Assembly (NCBI GenBank): GCA_035307785.1
Contig: DATGHS010000551.1
Span: forward strand, 1-25,787
Direction of reading: 5' to 3'
Source: DATGHS01 sp035307785
GTDB lineage: Bacteria > Planctomycetota > Planctomycetia > Gemmatales > Gemmataceae
Length of the DNA stretch: 25,787 nt
In this document: one piece after another, positions 1 through 7,935 of the stretch
How positions within the stretch are numbered: the stretch's first letter is position 1
Layout of the letters: every line of letters begins with the position of its first letter
Translations under genes and position numbers: made by a program
The notes under the pieces: model-generated
Database searches by the model: none
Told to the model about the DNA's origin: nothing
The model's input: only the letters and a program-made list of their open reading frames with translations

Positions 1-421
1 TGCTTTCGGTCGACCATGCTTCGTGCATTTGAGCAAGCGCTCGGCAAGCGGCTCGCAGCCGGGCAAGCGAAGGGTTCGCGCGAAAGTCTGCCTGGCCCGG
101 CATCCAATCCGCGAGGTCCCACAGGCTTTCACCGAATCTTAACCAACTATTGCCGTCATTACGGTTATCGTAGACCTTTGGCGTGAAACTGATGCCCTTA
201 TTAAGCGCTTGCCCCATCCATGCGTGCATTTGCTTCGGGAATTCGGGGCTTTGAAATTGCTTGGGCCAAGCCTTCAGGCAATAGGTTCGATCCGCTTCCA
301 CCCGCCAGATAAGCGAACCGCTAAAACCGCCAGCATTGCCAAGGAATCTCAGCTGATATGGTCCGAGAGAATAGCTGTGCAATGCTTCTTCGGCAACAAG
401 CTCAAGATACTGTTCCCTCAT
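1..421 (-). CDS. phosphotransferase (APH-type kinase fold), C-terminus cut by window edge
   Basis: About 140 N-terminal residues are visible, starting MREQYLELVAEEAL, with no stop before the left edge. A Gly/Ser-rich stretch (NAGGFSGSLIW, about residues 32-42) followed by a beta-strand lysine (CLKAWP) looks like the nucleotide-binding N-lobe of aminoglycoside phosphotransferase/choline kinase-like proteins. SLWDLADWMPG and ALAQMHEAW fit the hinge and first C-lobe helix of that fold. The catalytic loop (HGD...N) would lie outside the window, so activity and substrate cannot be judged. The ATG lies 3 bases after the nuoN TGA stop, so it is probably co-transcribed and translationally coupled with the nuo operon. 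Family assignment is from motif recognition; a small-molecule or homoserine-kinase-like role is possible but unproven. Confidence 0.72.
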   Translation of the reverse strand, partial: MREQYLELVAEEALHSYSLGPYQLRFLGNAGGFSGSLIWRVEADRTYCLKAWPKQFQSPEFPKQMHAWMGQALNKGISFTPKVYDNRNDGNSWLRFGESLWDLADWMPGQADFRANPSLARLRAACRALAQMHEAWSTES

Positions 422-424
422 AGC

Positions 425-2014
425 TCATCGGGCTGCTTGCCCCGGCGGTGCCCCCGGCGGACTGGCGGCTTGCCGGGCCGCCTTCGCCAGCGGGGCCGGG
501 TAGACGCCGAAGACAATTGTGACAATCGCGCAAATCGCCACCGTCGCCAGGGCTGGGATCTGCCATTTCGGCTTCAAGGGCGACAGCGATTCGCGCAAGA
601 ACATCGCCGCCACGATCCGCACATAATAATAAGCGCTGATGGCCGAATTGATGGCTGCGACAACTGCCAACACTACGAACAGTTGCCGAATTTCGACGAG
701 TTCGCTGCCGGGGGAGTTCGATACGCCGAGCGCGCTGAAGAAGAGCAGCAGCTTGCCCGAGAAGCCGGCCGTCGCCGGCAGGCCAATCAGGCTAAAGAGA
801 AAGAGCGCGAAGGTCAAAGCCAAGCCCGGATGAGTACGGCCGAGTCCGGCTACGTCGTCCACTGTCTCCACCGGCCGCAGGCCAGAGCCCAGGTAGGAAA
901 TGACAGCAAACGCTCCGACGGTCATGGCACCATAGGCCACGAGATAGAACAGCAATGCGTCGGTTCCGTTGAGCGCCCCGGTTCCCTCCAAGCGATTGCG
1001 AACCAACTCCGGCGCCGCCGCGAATCCGATGAGCATGTAACCGGCATGGGCGATGCTCGAATAGGCCAGAATGCGCTTCAGGTTGTTCTGTAGTAGCGCC
1101 AGCACATTGCCCACCGACATAGTGATGATCGACAAAAGCACAAAAAGCATTGATACCGGAGCTTCGCGTACCATCCTCACTGATTCGATGTGGACGAAGC
1201 CCAGGATACGAATGAGGGCAGCGAATCCGGCGACCTTGGGGACAAACGCGAGCAGAGCCGCCATCGAGGTCGGCGCGCCCTGAAATACGTCGGGAGCGTA
1301 GAAGTGGAACGGGACGGCTGTCAGCCGAAAGCCGAGGCCCGCGACCACCATCACGAATCCGATTAAGAACAACCCTGGCAACGATTCGGTCTTGGAGGAA
1401 ATTGGGCCGCTCAGCAATTCAGTCAGGTTCGTCGTTCCCGAGATGCCGTAAAGGTAGCTGAACCCAAACAGCAGCAGGCCGGAAGAAAAGATGCTCAGCA
1501 GGAAATATTTGATCGCGGCTTCTTGCGCTTGCGAACCGGTGCGGGGCAGGTATAGCAGGATATAGGTGGGGATGCTAATTAGCTCCAAGCTCAAGAAGAG
1601 CGTTATCATTTCATTGGCCGAGCCGACCAGTGAAAGCCCGGCCAGCAGAATCAGCAGGCAAGCGTGGAACTCAGCCGCGACATCGTCGCGCAATTCTTCC
1701 CACGATAGAAGGACGAAGACGGCCCCGCCGATCCAAGCGATCACCTTGACGTAGAGCGATAGAGAGTCGGCCAAAATCGGGCTGTCGGTTGGCTTGCCGC
1801 CAGAGAATGGGCCGGCCAAGCCGTAAATGAGCCCGGCCAAAGCCAAAGCGAGCAGTGACACGCTGCCCCACAATTGCCGGCTTGGGCGCAGGGTGCCGCC
1901 CAGGTAGATAAGGCAGGCCACGGCCAAGAGAAATGCTTCCGGCGCCGCCAGCGTGAACACGCCTTTCAGCGTATCGGGGTCTTTCCATCCGAGGGCGGCG
2001 AGCGGAAAGGTCAC
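425..2014 (-). CDS. nuoN: NADH-quinone oxidoreductase subunit N
   Basis: Antiporter-like proton-pumping subunit of complex I in the inner membrane, about 529 residues with roughly 14 membrane segments. The pump signatures are visible: the TM5 glutamate in LELISIPTYILLYL (E144 from the start chosen here), the discontinuous TM7 region ending VPFHFYAPDVFQGAPTS, the TM8 lysine in FVPKVAGF (K260) and the late lysine in AGFSGKLLLF. The residue matching E. coli NuoN Lys217 is arginine here (GLGFRLTAVPF, R230). I chose the GTG start at 2014 because AAGGAG, overlapping the nuoM stop, lies 8 nt upstream. The in-frame ATG at 2128 would force a 100-bp overlap with nuoM and add a basic non-membrane leader (RRSPPPR...LRRKRPNN). 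It is the last nuo gene; a kinase-like gene follows after 3 bases. Confidence 0.95.
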   Translation of the reverse strand: MTFPLAALGWKDPDTLKGVFTLAAPEAFLLAVACLIYLGGTLRPSRQLWGSVSLLALALAGLIYGLAGPFSGGKPTDSPILADSLSLYVKVIAWIGGAVFVLLSWEELRDDVAAEFHACLLILLAGLSLVGSANEMITLFLSLELISIPTYILLYLPRTGSQAQEAAIKYFLLSIFSSGLLLFGFSYLYGISGTTNLTELLSGPISSKTESLPGLFLIGFVMVVAGLGFRLTAVPFHFYAPDVFQGAPTSMAALLAFVPKVAGFAALIRILGFVHIESVRMVREAPVSMLFVLLSIITMSVGNVLALLQNNLKRILAYSSIAHAGYMLIGFAAAPELVRNRLEGTGALNGTDALLFYLVAYGAMTVGAFAVISYLGSGLRPVETVDDVAGLGRTHPGLALTFALFLFSLIGLPATAGFSGKLLLFFSALGVSNSPGSELVEIRQLFVVLAVVAAINSAISAYYYVRIVAAMFLRESLSPLKPKWQIPALATVAICAIVTIVFGVYPAPLAKAARQAASPPGAPPGQAAR

Positions 2015-2022
2015 AATCAAAG

Positions 2023-2028
2023 CTCCTT
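2023..2028 (-). promoter_or_regulatory. ribosome binding site of nuoN
   Basis: Minus-strand AAGGAG (2028 to 2023) shares its first base with the nuoM TGA stop and sits 8 nt before GTG at 2014. An in-frame TTG at 2020 is only 2 nt away and therefore less likely. This decides the nuoN start and suggests that ribosomes ending nuoM restart on nuoN. Confidence 0.6.
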
Positions 2029-3749
2029 CAGCGGGCAGCAGCTTGTTGTTCGGGCGCTTGCGGCGCAGCGTTCGCGGCAGCTGCGTGGGCGCGATCATAC
2101 GCGGCGGCGGAGATCTGCGCCACGACATTAATGTCGCGCCGCGCCGTGTCGAGCATTGGCTGCGGTAAGATACCGATCAACAGGCACACGATGGCCAGCG
2201 GAAACATGGCGGCCAATTCGCGCGGCGTGAGATCGGTGATCAGCGAACCGTGGTGGTTTGGCTCCTTTACTGGTCCGAAAAACACGCGTTGCAGCATCGT
2301 GAATAGGTACCATGCGCCTAACACAATTCCCGCGGCCCCAGCCACGGCGAAGACGATTCCATTCACCTGATCGCTGCGCAGGTCGAACGTGCCGCCCAGG
2401 ATCATCATTTCGCCCACAAAGCCATTCAAGAACGGTAAGCCCACGCTGGTCAGGCAGATGAAAACCATGAACAACGACAGAATCTTGAGCCGTGCTGCCA
2501 TGCCACCGTAATCTTTCATTTGCCGCGTGTGGTAGCGCTCGTAAAGCATGCCGACCATGAGGAAGAGTCCGCCGGTGGACAGGCCGTGGTTGATCATCTG
2601 CATCAGGCTGCCGGCAATGCCAGTGGCGTTCAGCGCGAACATGCCGAGCATGCAAAAGCCCAGATGCGAGACGCTGCTATACGCCACCAGCTTCTTGATA
2701 TCTTCCTGAGCGAAGGCGCACAGAGCACCATACACGATACCGATGATAGACAGCGTGCCGATCAGCGGCACGCCAATGGAGAGCGCTGCATCGGGTGTCA
2801 GCGGCAGACACAAGCGCAGGAAGCCGTACGTTCCGAGCTTGAGAAGGATGCCGGCCAGCAGCACGCTACCTGCCGTGGGCGCTTCCACGTGGGCGTGGGG
2901 CAGCCAGGTGTGCAGCGGGAAGAGCGGCACCTTCACCGCAAAGCCAACTGCGAGCGCCAGGAAGACATATGTCTGTACTTGGTGCCAGAAGGCGGCCCGC
3001 TCGGGGCTTTGTAACGCGAGTTCCGCTTGCATGCGCGAGACAAGTTCCGGAACTGAAAATGTTAGCACATGGGTTTGCTGGTACACGGCAATCACGAGGC
3101 CGATCATGCCAAGGAGGGTGATCAGGCTGCCGGTAAGCGTAAACAGGAAGAACTTGCGCGCTGCCTCGCGGCGCGCGGGCCCGCCCCAGATGCCAATCAG
3201 GAAAAACATCGGCACCAGCGTGAGTTCGAAGAACACGTAGAACAGAATGATATCAAAGGCCAGGAACACGCCGATCATGGCCGTCTGCAGCGCCAACAGC
3301 CAGGCGTAATACTCGTTGCCGCGCTCCTGGATCGAGTTCCACGAAACGAGCACGCATGGCACCATGAGGAAACTCGTCAGCAACACGAGCCAGATATTAA
3401 GGCCATCGAGTCCTAGATAGAATTGGATTGCAGTGTTGCGTTCGTCGCCGAACTGAATACGGAGCAAGTCCCATTGCGTGGCGTGCGTTTCCGACTGACT
3501 CCCGGGATCGCCTGGTACGCAGATCGGCTGAAACGCGGGCTTCGTCAACGATTCCGGCCGCTTTTGCAGCAAGTCGGCTGCATTGGCGCCAAGGATAATG
3601 GTCAGAATCAGGTTGACTAGCACCGCAACGAGGCTGATCCAGCGAATCGCCGGCAGCACGCGCGGCCCGAGCGCTGCCACGATCGCGGCCGCGATGGCCG
3701 GAATCGCGAGAATGCAGAGCAGCAGAACTCGAAGTGATTCTAAAGGCAT
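2028..3749 (-). CDS. nuoM: NADH-quinone oxidoreductase subunit M
   Basis: Antiporter-like proton-pumping subunit of complex I, 573 residues, inner membrane. Conserved pump residues are present: Glu175 in FFELTLVPMFFLIGIWGG (TM5), Lys273 in AVKVPLFPLHTWLPHAHVEA (TM7), Lys304 in GILLKLGTYGF (TM8) and Glu447 in GFVGEMM (TM12). SSVSHLGFCMLGM is also typical. Compared with E. coli NuoM (509 residues) there is extra sequence between TM1-2 and TM3 (about residues 60-108) and an Ala/Gln-rich C-terminal tail (about residues 550-573, ending EQQAAAR). The ATG at 3749 follows directly on a palindromic repeat, and no strong Shine-Dalgarno is visible. Its stop overlaps the nuoN ribosome binding site. Confidence 0.97.
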   Translation of the reverse strand: MPLESLRVLLLCILAIPAIAAAIVAALGPRVLPAIRWISLVAVLVNLILTIILGANAADLLQKRPESLTKPAFQPICVPGDPGSQSETHATQWDLLRIQFGDERNTAIQFYLGLDGLNIWLVLLTSFLMVPCVLVSWNSIQERGNEYYAWLLALQTAMIGVFLAFDIILFYVFFELTLVPMFFLIGIWGGPARREAARKFFLFTLTGSLITLLGMIGLVIAVYQQTHVLTFSVPELVSRMQAELALQSPERAAFWHQVQTYVFLALAVGFAVKVPLFPLHTWLPHAHVEAPTAGSVLLAGILLKLGTYGFLRLCLPLTPDAALSIGVPLIGTLSIIGIVYGALCAFAQEDIKKLVAYSSVSHLGFCMLGMFALNATGIAGSLMQMINHGLSTGGLFLMVGMLYERYHTRQMKDYGGMAARLKILSLFMVFICLTSVGLPFLNGFVGEMMILGGTFDLRSDQVNGIVFAVAGAAGIVLGAWYLFTMLQRVFFGPVKEPNHHGSLITDLTPRELAAMFPLAIVCLLIGILPQPMLDTARRDINVVAQISAAAYDRAHAAAANAAPQAPEQQAAAR

Positions 3750-3762
3750 TGTCCGTTAGCCA

Positions 3763-3834
3763 CCGATTTCAGGGGTAACACGGATGAGTCAATCCACGGA
3801 TTTTCTTTATCCGTGTTATCCATGAAATCAGCGG
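3763..3834. repeat. imperfect inverted repeat between nuoL and nuoM
   Basis: Arms at 3763-3785 (beginning CCGATTTCAGGGG) and 3809-3834 (ATCCGTGTTATCC then TGAAATCAGCGG) are inverted complements with a few mismatches, around an AT-richer centre. The same words (AACACGGAT, ATCCGTGTTA) occur in repeats I recall from other planctomycete intergenic regions. It fills almost the whole 99-bp gap, so transcripts of the operon would fold here. Confidence 0.7.
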
Positions 3835-3848
3835 TTCATTTCCCTCCG

Positions 3849-5873
3849 TTACCTTCCAAACCAAATCACCAGTATCGCCATAAACGCCGTCACGAACACA
3901 ATTGTCACCAGCGCATAGAACTGTACCAAGCCGTTTTGAATCAATTGCAGGAAACGCGCTAATAACCGCGGCGATAGGCCGACCAGGTCTACGATCCCAT
4001 CGACAATGGCATCGAAGAACCGGCAAATCTGCGCCCAGACATTTAGCGGCCCGATGATCAAGTAGCCGTAAAGCTCGTCGAATCGAAAGCGATAAAGCGA
4101 CCACTCATAGAGCTTCGGCACCCTCGCTGCAACTTCATTCGCTGTGCCGGGCCGCCAGTAGTACATCCACGTAGCCAGCACCAAGCCGGCCAATGCGCCG
4201 ACTGTGCTCAGGCCCATCATGAGCCAGTTCGTGTGCCGCTCCGGCTTGTCCACGTGGAACGCGGTCGAGCGGCCGAGGAAAGCGACGATGTGCCACAGAC
4301 TCACAGAAGCCAACCCAATGAAAAGGGCACAGATCGCAAGAACGATCAACGGAAGCTTTTGGGCCATCGACTGTTCGAAATTCTTCGGATGCTCCATTTC
4401 GCCGTGAGCGTGGGCCGGGTGCGCTACTTCAGAATGTCCTTCCCCGGCGTGATGGAATGCTTCCGGAGGAATTTTCTCTTCGCCGTGAAAAGTGAGATAG
4501 TACGCACGGAAAGTGTAAAACGCCGTCATTGCTGCCGTGATCAAGGCGCTAACGAGCAGGATCAGATAGATAGCGCGGTAGGGCGAGGTGCTTTCGCCTG
4601 CTTCCATCACAGCGTCCATGATCAGGTCCTTGCTCCAGAAGCCCGAAAAGATAGGCAATCCCGCCAGTGCCACGGCGCCACAAAGAAAGGTCCAGTGGGT
4701 GGTCGGCAGCACCTTCCGCAAGCCGCTGAATCGCCGCATGTCGATGACATGGCCCATCGACACCATCACGCTACCGGCAGAGAGGAACAGCAGCGCCTTG
4801 AAGAAGGCGTGCGTGAACAAATGGAAGATCGCTGCACTCGCGGCCAGCACGATCAGGTTGCCGTCGCGCAAGCCGGCGCCGAGTGCGAGGAACATGAAGC
4901 CGAGCTGGCTCATTGTCGAGTAGGCGAGTACTCGTTTTAGGTCGTACTGCGTGAGCGCGATGGCAGCCGCGAGCAAAGCGGTGAAGCCGCCGATGATTGC
5001 AACCACAAGCTGCGCCACCGGCGACAGCACGAACAATGGCGAGCAGCGGGCGACGAGGTATACGCCGGCCGTTACCATCGTGGCAGCGTGAATCAGCGCG
5101 CTCACGGGCGTGGGGCCTTCCATGGCGTCAGGCAACCACACGTGCAGCGGAAACTGCGCAGACTTTCCCACGGCACCGCAGAGCAGCAACAGGCAGGCGG
5201 TTGTTACGTACGGAGAACTGTGCGCCCGTAACAGAATCTCATTGAGATCCAGGCTGCGTTTGAAATTGGTACCGTCAGCTGAGTGAAGCCATAACAACAT
5301 GATGCCCAGGATCATGCCGGCATCGCCGAGCCGCGTGACTAGGAATGCTTTCCGCGCTGCCGCCGCGGCCGATGGTTTTGTGAACCAGAAGCCGATCAGC
5401 AGGTAACTGCACAGCCCCACGCCTTCCCAGAAGGCGTACAGAACGATGAAATTATTCGCCAACACGAGGCCCGTCATCGAGAATAGGAATAGGCTCATGA
5501 TGGCGAAGAACCGCGGGTAGCCGTCTTCGTTGTGCATATACCACGAAGAAAAGATGGCAATCATGGTGCCGCAAAAGGTGACGGCAACGAGCATCACGGC
5601 CGTCAGCGCGTCGGCCTGGAGGCCGAAGTGCACTTCGAAGTTATCGATTGCAAACCAGGTCAGCGCATTCGTGTGGAACTGTGGGTGAAAGTCGGTGATG
5701 CCATGGAGCGAAATCAATAACAACAGAGAGCAGCCGAACGAGCAGGCCGCGCCGAGGATGGTGGGCCAATGGCTTTGTTTGCGCAGCAACACAGGTCCCA
5801 GGAAGGCCGTGATGATGCATGCTGCCAACGGAAACGCGGGCACCAGCCAGAGTAGGGTTGCGGGATCAGACAT
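3849..5873 (-). CDS. nuoL: NADH-quinone oxidoreductase subunit L
   Basis: Largest antiporter-like subunit of complex I, 674 residues (E. coli 613), with the C-terminal extension expected to form the lateral helix along the membrane arm. Key residues are present: Glu150 in AFWEGVGLCSYLLIGFW, Lys237 in GAVGKSAQFPLHVWLPDAM, the TM8 pair of His in ALIHAATMVTAGVYL, and Lys415 in GFWSKDLIM. A loop at about residues 468-500 is unusually rich in histidine (seven His between 474 and 495, interspersed with Glu and Ala). The ATG is preceded by GGAGGA at 5 nt spacing inside the nuoK 3' end, and the two genes overlap by 8 bp, consistent with coupled translation. Confidence 0.97.
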   Translation of the reverse strand: MSDPATLLWLVPAFPLAACIITAFLGPVLLRKQSHWPTILGAACSFGCSLLLLISLHGITDFHPQFHTNALTWFAIDNFEVHFGLQADALTAVMLVAVTFCGTMIAIFSSWYMHNEDGYPRFFAIMSLFLFSMTGLVLANNFIVLYAFWEGVGLCSYLLIGFWFTKPSAAAAARKAFLVTRLGDAGMILGIMLLWLHSADGTNFKRSLDLNEILLRAHSSPYVTTACLLLLCGAVGKSAQFPLHVWLPDAMEGPTPVSALIHAATMVTAGVYLVARCSPLFVLSPVAQLVVAIIGGFTALLAAAIALTQYDLKRVLAYSTMSQLGFMFLALGAGLRDGNLIVLAASAAIFHLFTHAFFKALLFLSAGSVMVSMGHVIDMRRFSGLRKVLPTTHWTFLCGAVALAGLPIFSGFWSKDLIMDAVMEAGESTSPYRAIYLILLVSALITAAMTAFYTFRAYYLTFHGEEKIPPEAFHHAGEGHSEVAHPAHAHGEMEHPKNFEQSMAQKLPLIVLAICALFIGLASVSLWHIVAFLGRSTAFHVDKPERHTNWLMMGLSTVGALAGLVLATWMYYWRPGTANEVAARVPKLYEWSLYRFRFDELYGYLIIGPLNVWAQICRFFDAIVDGIVDLVGLSPRLLARFLQLIQNGLVQFYALVTIVFVTAFMAILVIWFGR

Positions 5874-6291
5874 AACTGTCCTCCCGCTTCTGCGGCGGCG
5901 CGATGCCGGATGGCGTCAAATGCGGCAACGGTTCCTCTCTCGGCAGCTCGGGCACCGGCTCATCGAGATCGAGGATCGCCTCTTGGCCTGGCTCACGCAG
6001 CTCTTGCCAGAGGCTCACGTCAAGTGATTTCTTGGTCCGGTAGAGCATGAGAATAAGTGCCAGGGCCAGGGCGGCTTCGCAGGCGGCCACCGTGATGATG
6101 AACAGCGTGAAGACCTGCCCGTGCAGGTTGCCGTGGTGCCGGGCGAAAGCCACGAGGTTGATGGCCACGCCCTGAAGCATCATTTCGGCGCAGAGGAACA
6201 TCAGGATCATGTTTCGGCGCGTGAGGAAGCCGATCATCCCCAATACGAAGAGAATTGCGCCCACAATCAAGTAGCTGGAAAGCGGAATCAT
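5866..6291 (-). CDS. nuoK: NADH-quinone oxidoreductase subunit K
   Basis: Small membrane subunit of complex I with three transmembrane helices, 141 residues. The two buried glutamates needed for proton transfer fall exactly at the E. coli positions: Glu36 (FLCAEMMLQG) and Glu72 (VAACEAALALAL). The usual protein ends near residue 100; here a soluble, acidic, proline-rich tail of about 45 residues follows (LREPGQEAILDLDEPVPEL and onward). It overlaps nuoJ by an ATGA junction and nuoL by 8 bp, so J-K-L are tightly coupled. The tail itself carries the nuoL ribosome binding site, which may be part of why it exists, but its length goes well beyond that need. Confidence 0.95.
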   Translation of the reverse strand: MIPLSSYLIVGAILFVLGMIGFLTRRNMILMFLCAEMMLQGVAINLVAFARHHGNLHGQVFTLFIITVAACEAALALALILMLYRTKKSLDVSLWQELREPGQEAILDLDEPVPELPREEPLPHLTPSGIAPPQKREDSYV

Positions 6292-7247
6292 GCCGGTCTC
6301 TCCATACGTCGGTGGGCGATCGCAATGGCCCCAATCGTGGCGACTAGTAATAGCGTGCCGCCGAGTTCCACCGCCAGCAGGTAATCGCTAAAAAGCGTTC
6401 GGCCCAGCGCGGCCACGTTGGCGGCGGGCACGTTGCCGCGGCCATTGCGCTCCTCGATCTTGCGCCCGGCATCCACGATCGTGGCCAGCGCATTTTGAAA
6501 TTCCTTCTCGCTCGGATCTCGCGCATTCCATTCCGCCGTGAGGTCATCCAGGCCTTGTTGCAACTTGATTCCCTCTTCCGTTCCCCGGTATCTGCGCACT
6601 TCGCGCTGCAAGCGATTCAGCACTTCATCCTTGTCGCCCAATGTGGCCTTGATCTCGGTCACGGTCCGTTGCTGGGCGGCCAGCTCCAGGTGATCGAGGA
6701 ATTCGGAAAAATGCTTCGGGTCGGGGAAGGTTCGGTCAAGTACGAACAGAAATGAACCAAGCAGCACAAAGCCGGCAAACGAAGCCAGAAACGGCTCGCG
6801 TGATCGGTCATCGGCACTGGAAAATCCCTGTTGCTGTGCGAGCATGAGCACGAAAAGGAACGTGACGATGATGGCCCCGGCATAGATAATGATGCTTGCG
6901 GCCATCAGGAACGGCGCCGCCTGGAGCAGGAACAGGCCGCAGACGTTGACGACCACCACGGCAAACGAAACCGCTGCCCGGGCCGGGTTCTTTTGTGCGA
7001 TAAGGGCAACGCCGCCGAGGATTGCCATGCCAGAGAAGGCGTAAAAGAGCACTACTTCCGGCGACACCGCGTTTTCCCAGCGCACCCAGAACACGCCGGC
7101 CAGAATCAGTGCCGCCAGCGCACAAAGCGCGCCCCAAACGATGGCCCGGTTTCGCGGCCGGGGCAGCAGCAACCAGATGCCCACCGCCGCCAATACAAGC
7201 GGCAGCAGTAGGTTCCAGTGGGCCAGGAATTGCAATACATCTCCCAT
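6288..7247 (-). CDS. nuoJ: NADH-quinone oxidoreductase subunit J, enlarged
   Basis: Membrane subunit of complex I, 319 residues, against about 165-185 in most bacteria. The core is clear: VLFYAFSGMAILGGVALIAQ (residues 67-86), then a helix at 92-110, the signature SIIIYAGAIIVTFLFVLM (118-135), a helix at 153-171, and the final DYLLAVELGGTLLLVA helix (288-303). Two departures are visible: an N-terminal extension with two extra predicted membrane helices (about 12-28 and 34-54), and a charged, probably alpha-helical or coiled-coil insert of about 110 residues (171-281) between the last two helices, in a loop that faces the periplasm if topology follows E. coli. The reading frame is continuous, so this is not a frameshift. 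It starts at ATG 7247. Confidence 0.93.
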   Translation of the reverse strand: MGDVLQFLAHWNLLLPLVLAAVGIWLLLPRPRNRAIVWGALCALAALILAGVFWVRWENAVSPEVVLFYAFSGMAILGGVALIAQKNPARAAVSFAVVVVNVCGLFLLQAAPFLMAASIIIYAGAIIVTFLFVLMLAQQQGFSSADDRSREPFLASFAGFVLLGSFLFVLDRTFPDPKHFSEFLDHLELAAQQRTVTEIKATLGDKDEVLNRLQREVRRYRGTEEGIKLQQGLDDLTAEWNARDPSEKEFQNALATIVDAGRKIEERNGRGNVPAANVAALGRTLFSDYLLAVELGGTLLLVATIGAIAIAHRRMERPA

Positions 7248-7269
7248 TACTGGTCCATTTCAGATCGTT

Positions 7270-7341
7270 CAAGCCGGCAGGCGAGTCTTCGAGCCTGCCG
7301 GGGCCGGCCCCGGCAGGCTCGAAGACTCGCCTGCCGGCTTG
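7270..7341. repeat. 72-bp perfect palindrome: head-to-head pair of the constant-loop hairpin
   Basis: Positions 7270-7305 and 7306-7341 are exact reverse complements with no spacer. Each half is itself a hairpin with stem CCGGCAGGC/GCCTGCCGG and loop GAGTCTTCGA (or its complement). It occupies nearly all of the gap between nuoI and nuoJ and ends 4 bases before the nuoI stop codon. Confidence 0.95.
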
Positions 7342-7345
7342 CCTG

Positions 7346-7900
7346 TCAACTTTTCGGCGGTTCCGAGGCCACGCTCAGCGGGCCGCGGCTGGTGCGAATC
7401 GGATCCTTTTCCGTCTTCGCGGTTTGATCGAACACGCTCAGCAGCTTTTCCTTGTCGAACATCAGCTCTTCCCGGCTATAGCCGGTGAGGTCGAATAGCG
7501 AGGTCAATTCAATCGCATCCACGGGACAGGCTTCTTCGCACATGCCGCAGTAGATGCAGCGCAGTTCATCGATCACAAACGTTTCCGGGTATTTCTCGCG
7601 GTCGGGCCACGGCGAAGGCGCGGCCACGATGTCGATGCAATGGGCCGGGCAGGCGGTGGCGCACATGTAACAGGCCACGCACTTTACGCGGCCGGCCTCA
7701 TCGCGGTTGAGGCGGTGGACGCCGCGATAATTCGGGGGCAGATCCGGCTTCTCTTCCGGGAATTGCTGGGTGACGCGCGGCATGAAGATGTGCTTCATGG
7801 TCGTCGCCAGACCCGAAACCACGGCCGGCAAATAGAGTTGCTCGAAGATATTGATCTTCGGCTCCTCGACCCAGGTAACGTCTTGTTCGGCGATTGGCAT
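7346..7900 (-). CDS. nuoI: NADH-quinone oxidoreductase subunit I
   Basis: Peripheral-arm subunit carrying the two [4Fe-4S] clusters N6a and N6b that pass electrons toward N2 in NuoB; 184 residues. Both ferredoxin motifs are complete: Cys74-x2-Cys77-x2-Cys80-x3-Cys84 with Cys88 nearby, and Cys115-x2-Cys118-x2-Cys121-x3-Cys125, with Cys84 and Cys125 expected to cross over in the 8Fe fold. HRLNRDEAGRVKCVACYMC is the typical lead-in. The C-terminal 40 residues are polar. The start at ATG 7900 is supported by AAGGAA 6 nt upstream; a short hairpin at 7919-7935 lies just before it. Confidence 0.96.
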   Translation of the reverse strand: MPIAEQDVTWVEEPKINIFEQLYLPAVVSGLATTMKHIFMPRVTQQFPEEKPDLPPNYRGVHRLNRDEAGRVKCVACYMCATACPAHCIDIVAAPSPWPDREKYPETFVIDELRCIYCGMCEEACPVDAIELTSLFDLTGYSREELMFDKEKLLSVFDQTAKTEKDPIRTSRGPLSVASEPPKS

Positions 7901-7918
7901 CGTCAGTTCCTTAGCCTC

Positions 7919-7935
7919 CCTGCCTTTTTGGCAGG
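7919..7935. repeat. short perfect hairpin upstream of nuoI
   Basis: CCTGCC and GGCAGG flank five T's (plus strand); on the transcribed strand the loop is five A's. It lies 19 bases before the nuoI start in the 245-bp nuoH-nuoI gap. There is no U-run after it on the coding strand, so it is unlikely to be a terminator. The rest of the gap (7936-8089) shows no gene or clear motif. Confidence 0.5.

Noticed and set aside
2015..2128. nuoN start at ATG 2128
   Set aside because: It would overlap nuoM by 100 bp and add a basic leader absent from the family, whereas a good ribosome binding site precedes GTG 2014.
6453..6740. Frameshift or fusion explaining the large NuoJ insert
   Set aside because: The frame is continuous and the core final helix (DYLLAVELGG) follows in frame; no separate start or ribosome site marks a fused gene.
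7270..7341. Possible insertion-sequence ends
   Set aside because: No transposase or target duplication is visible and the palindrome is continuous with nothing inside.
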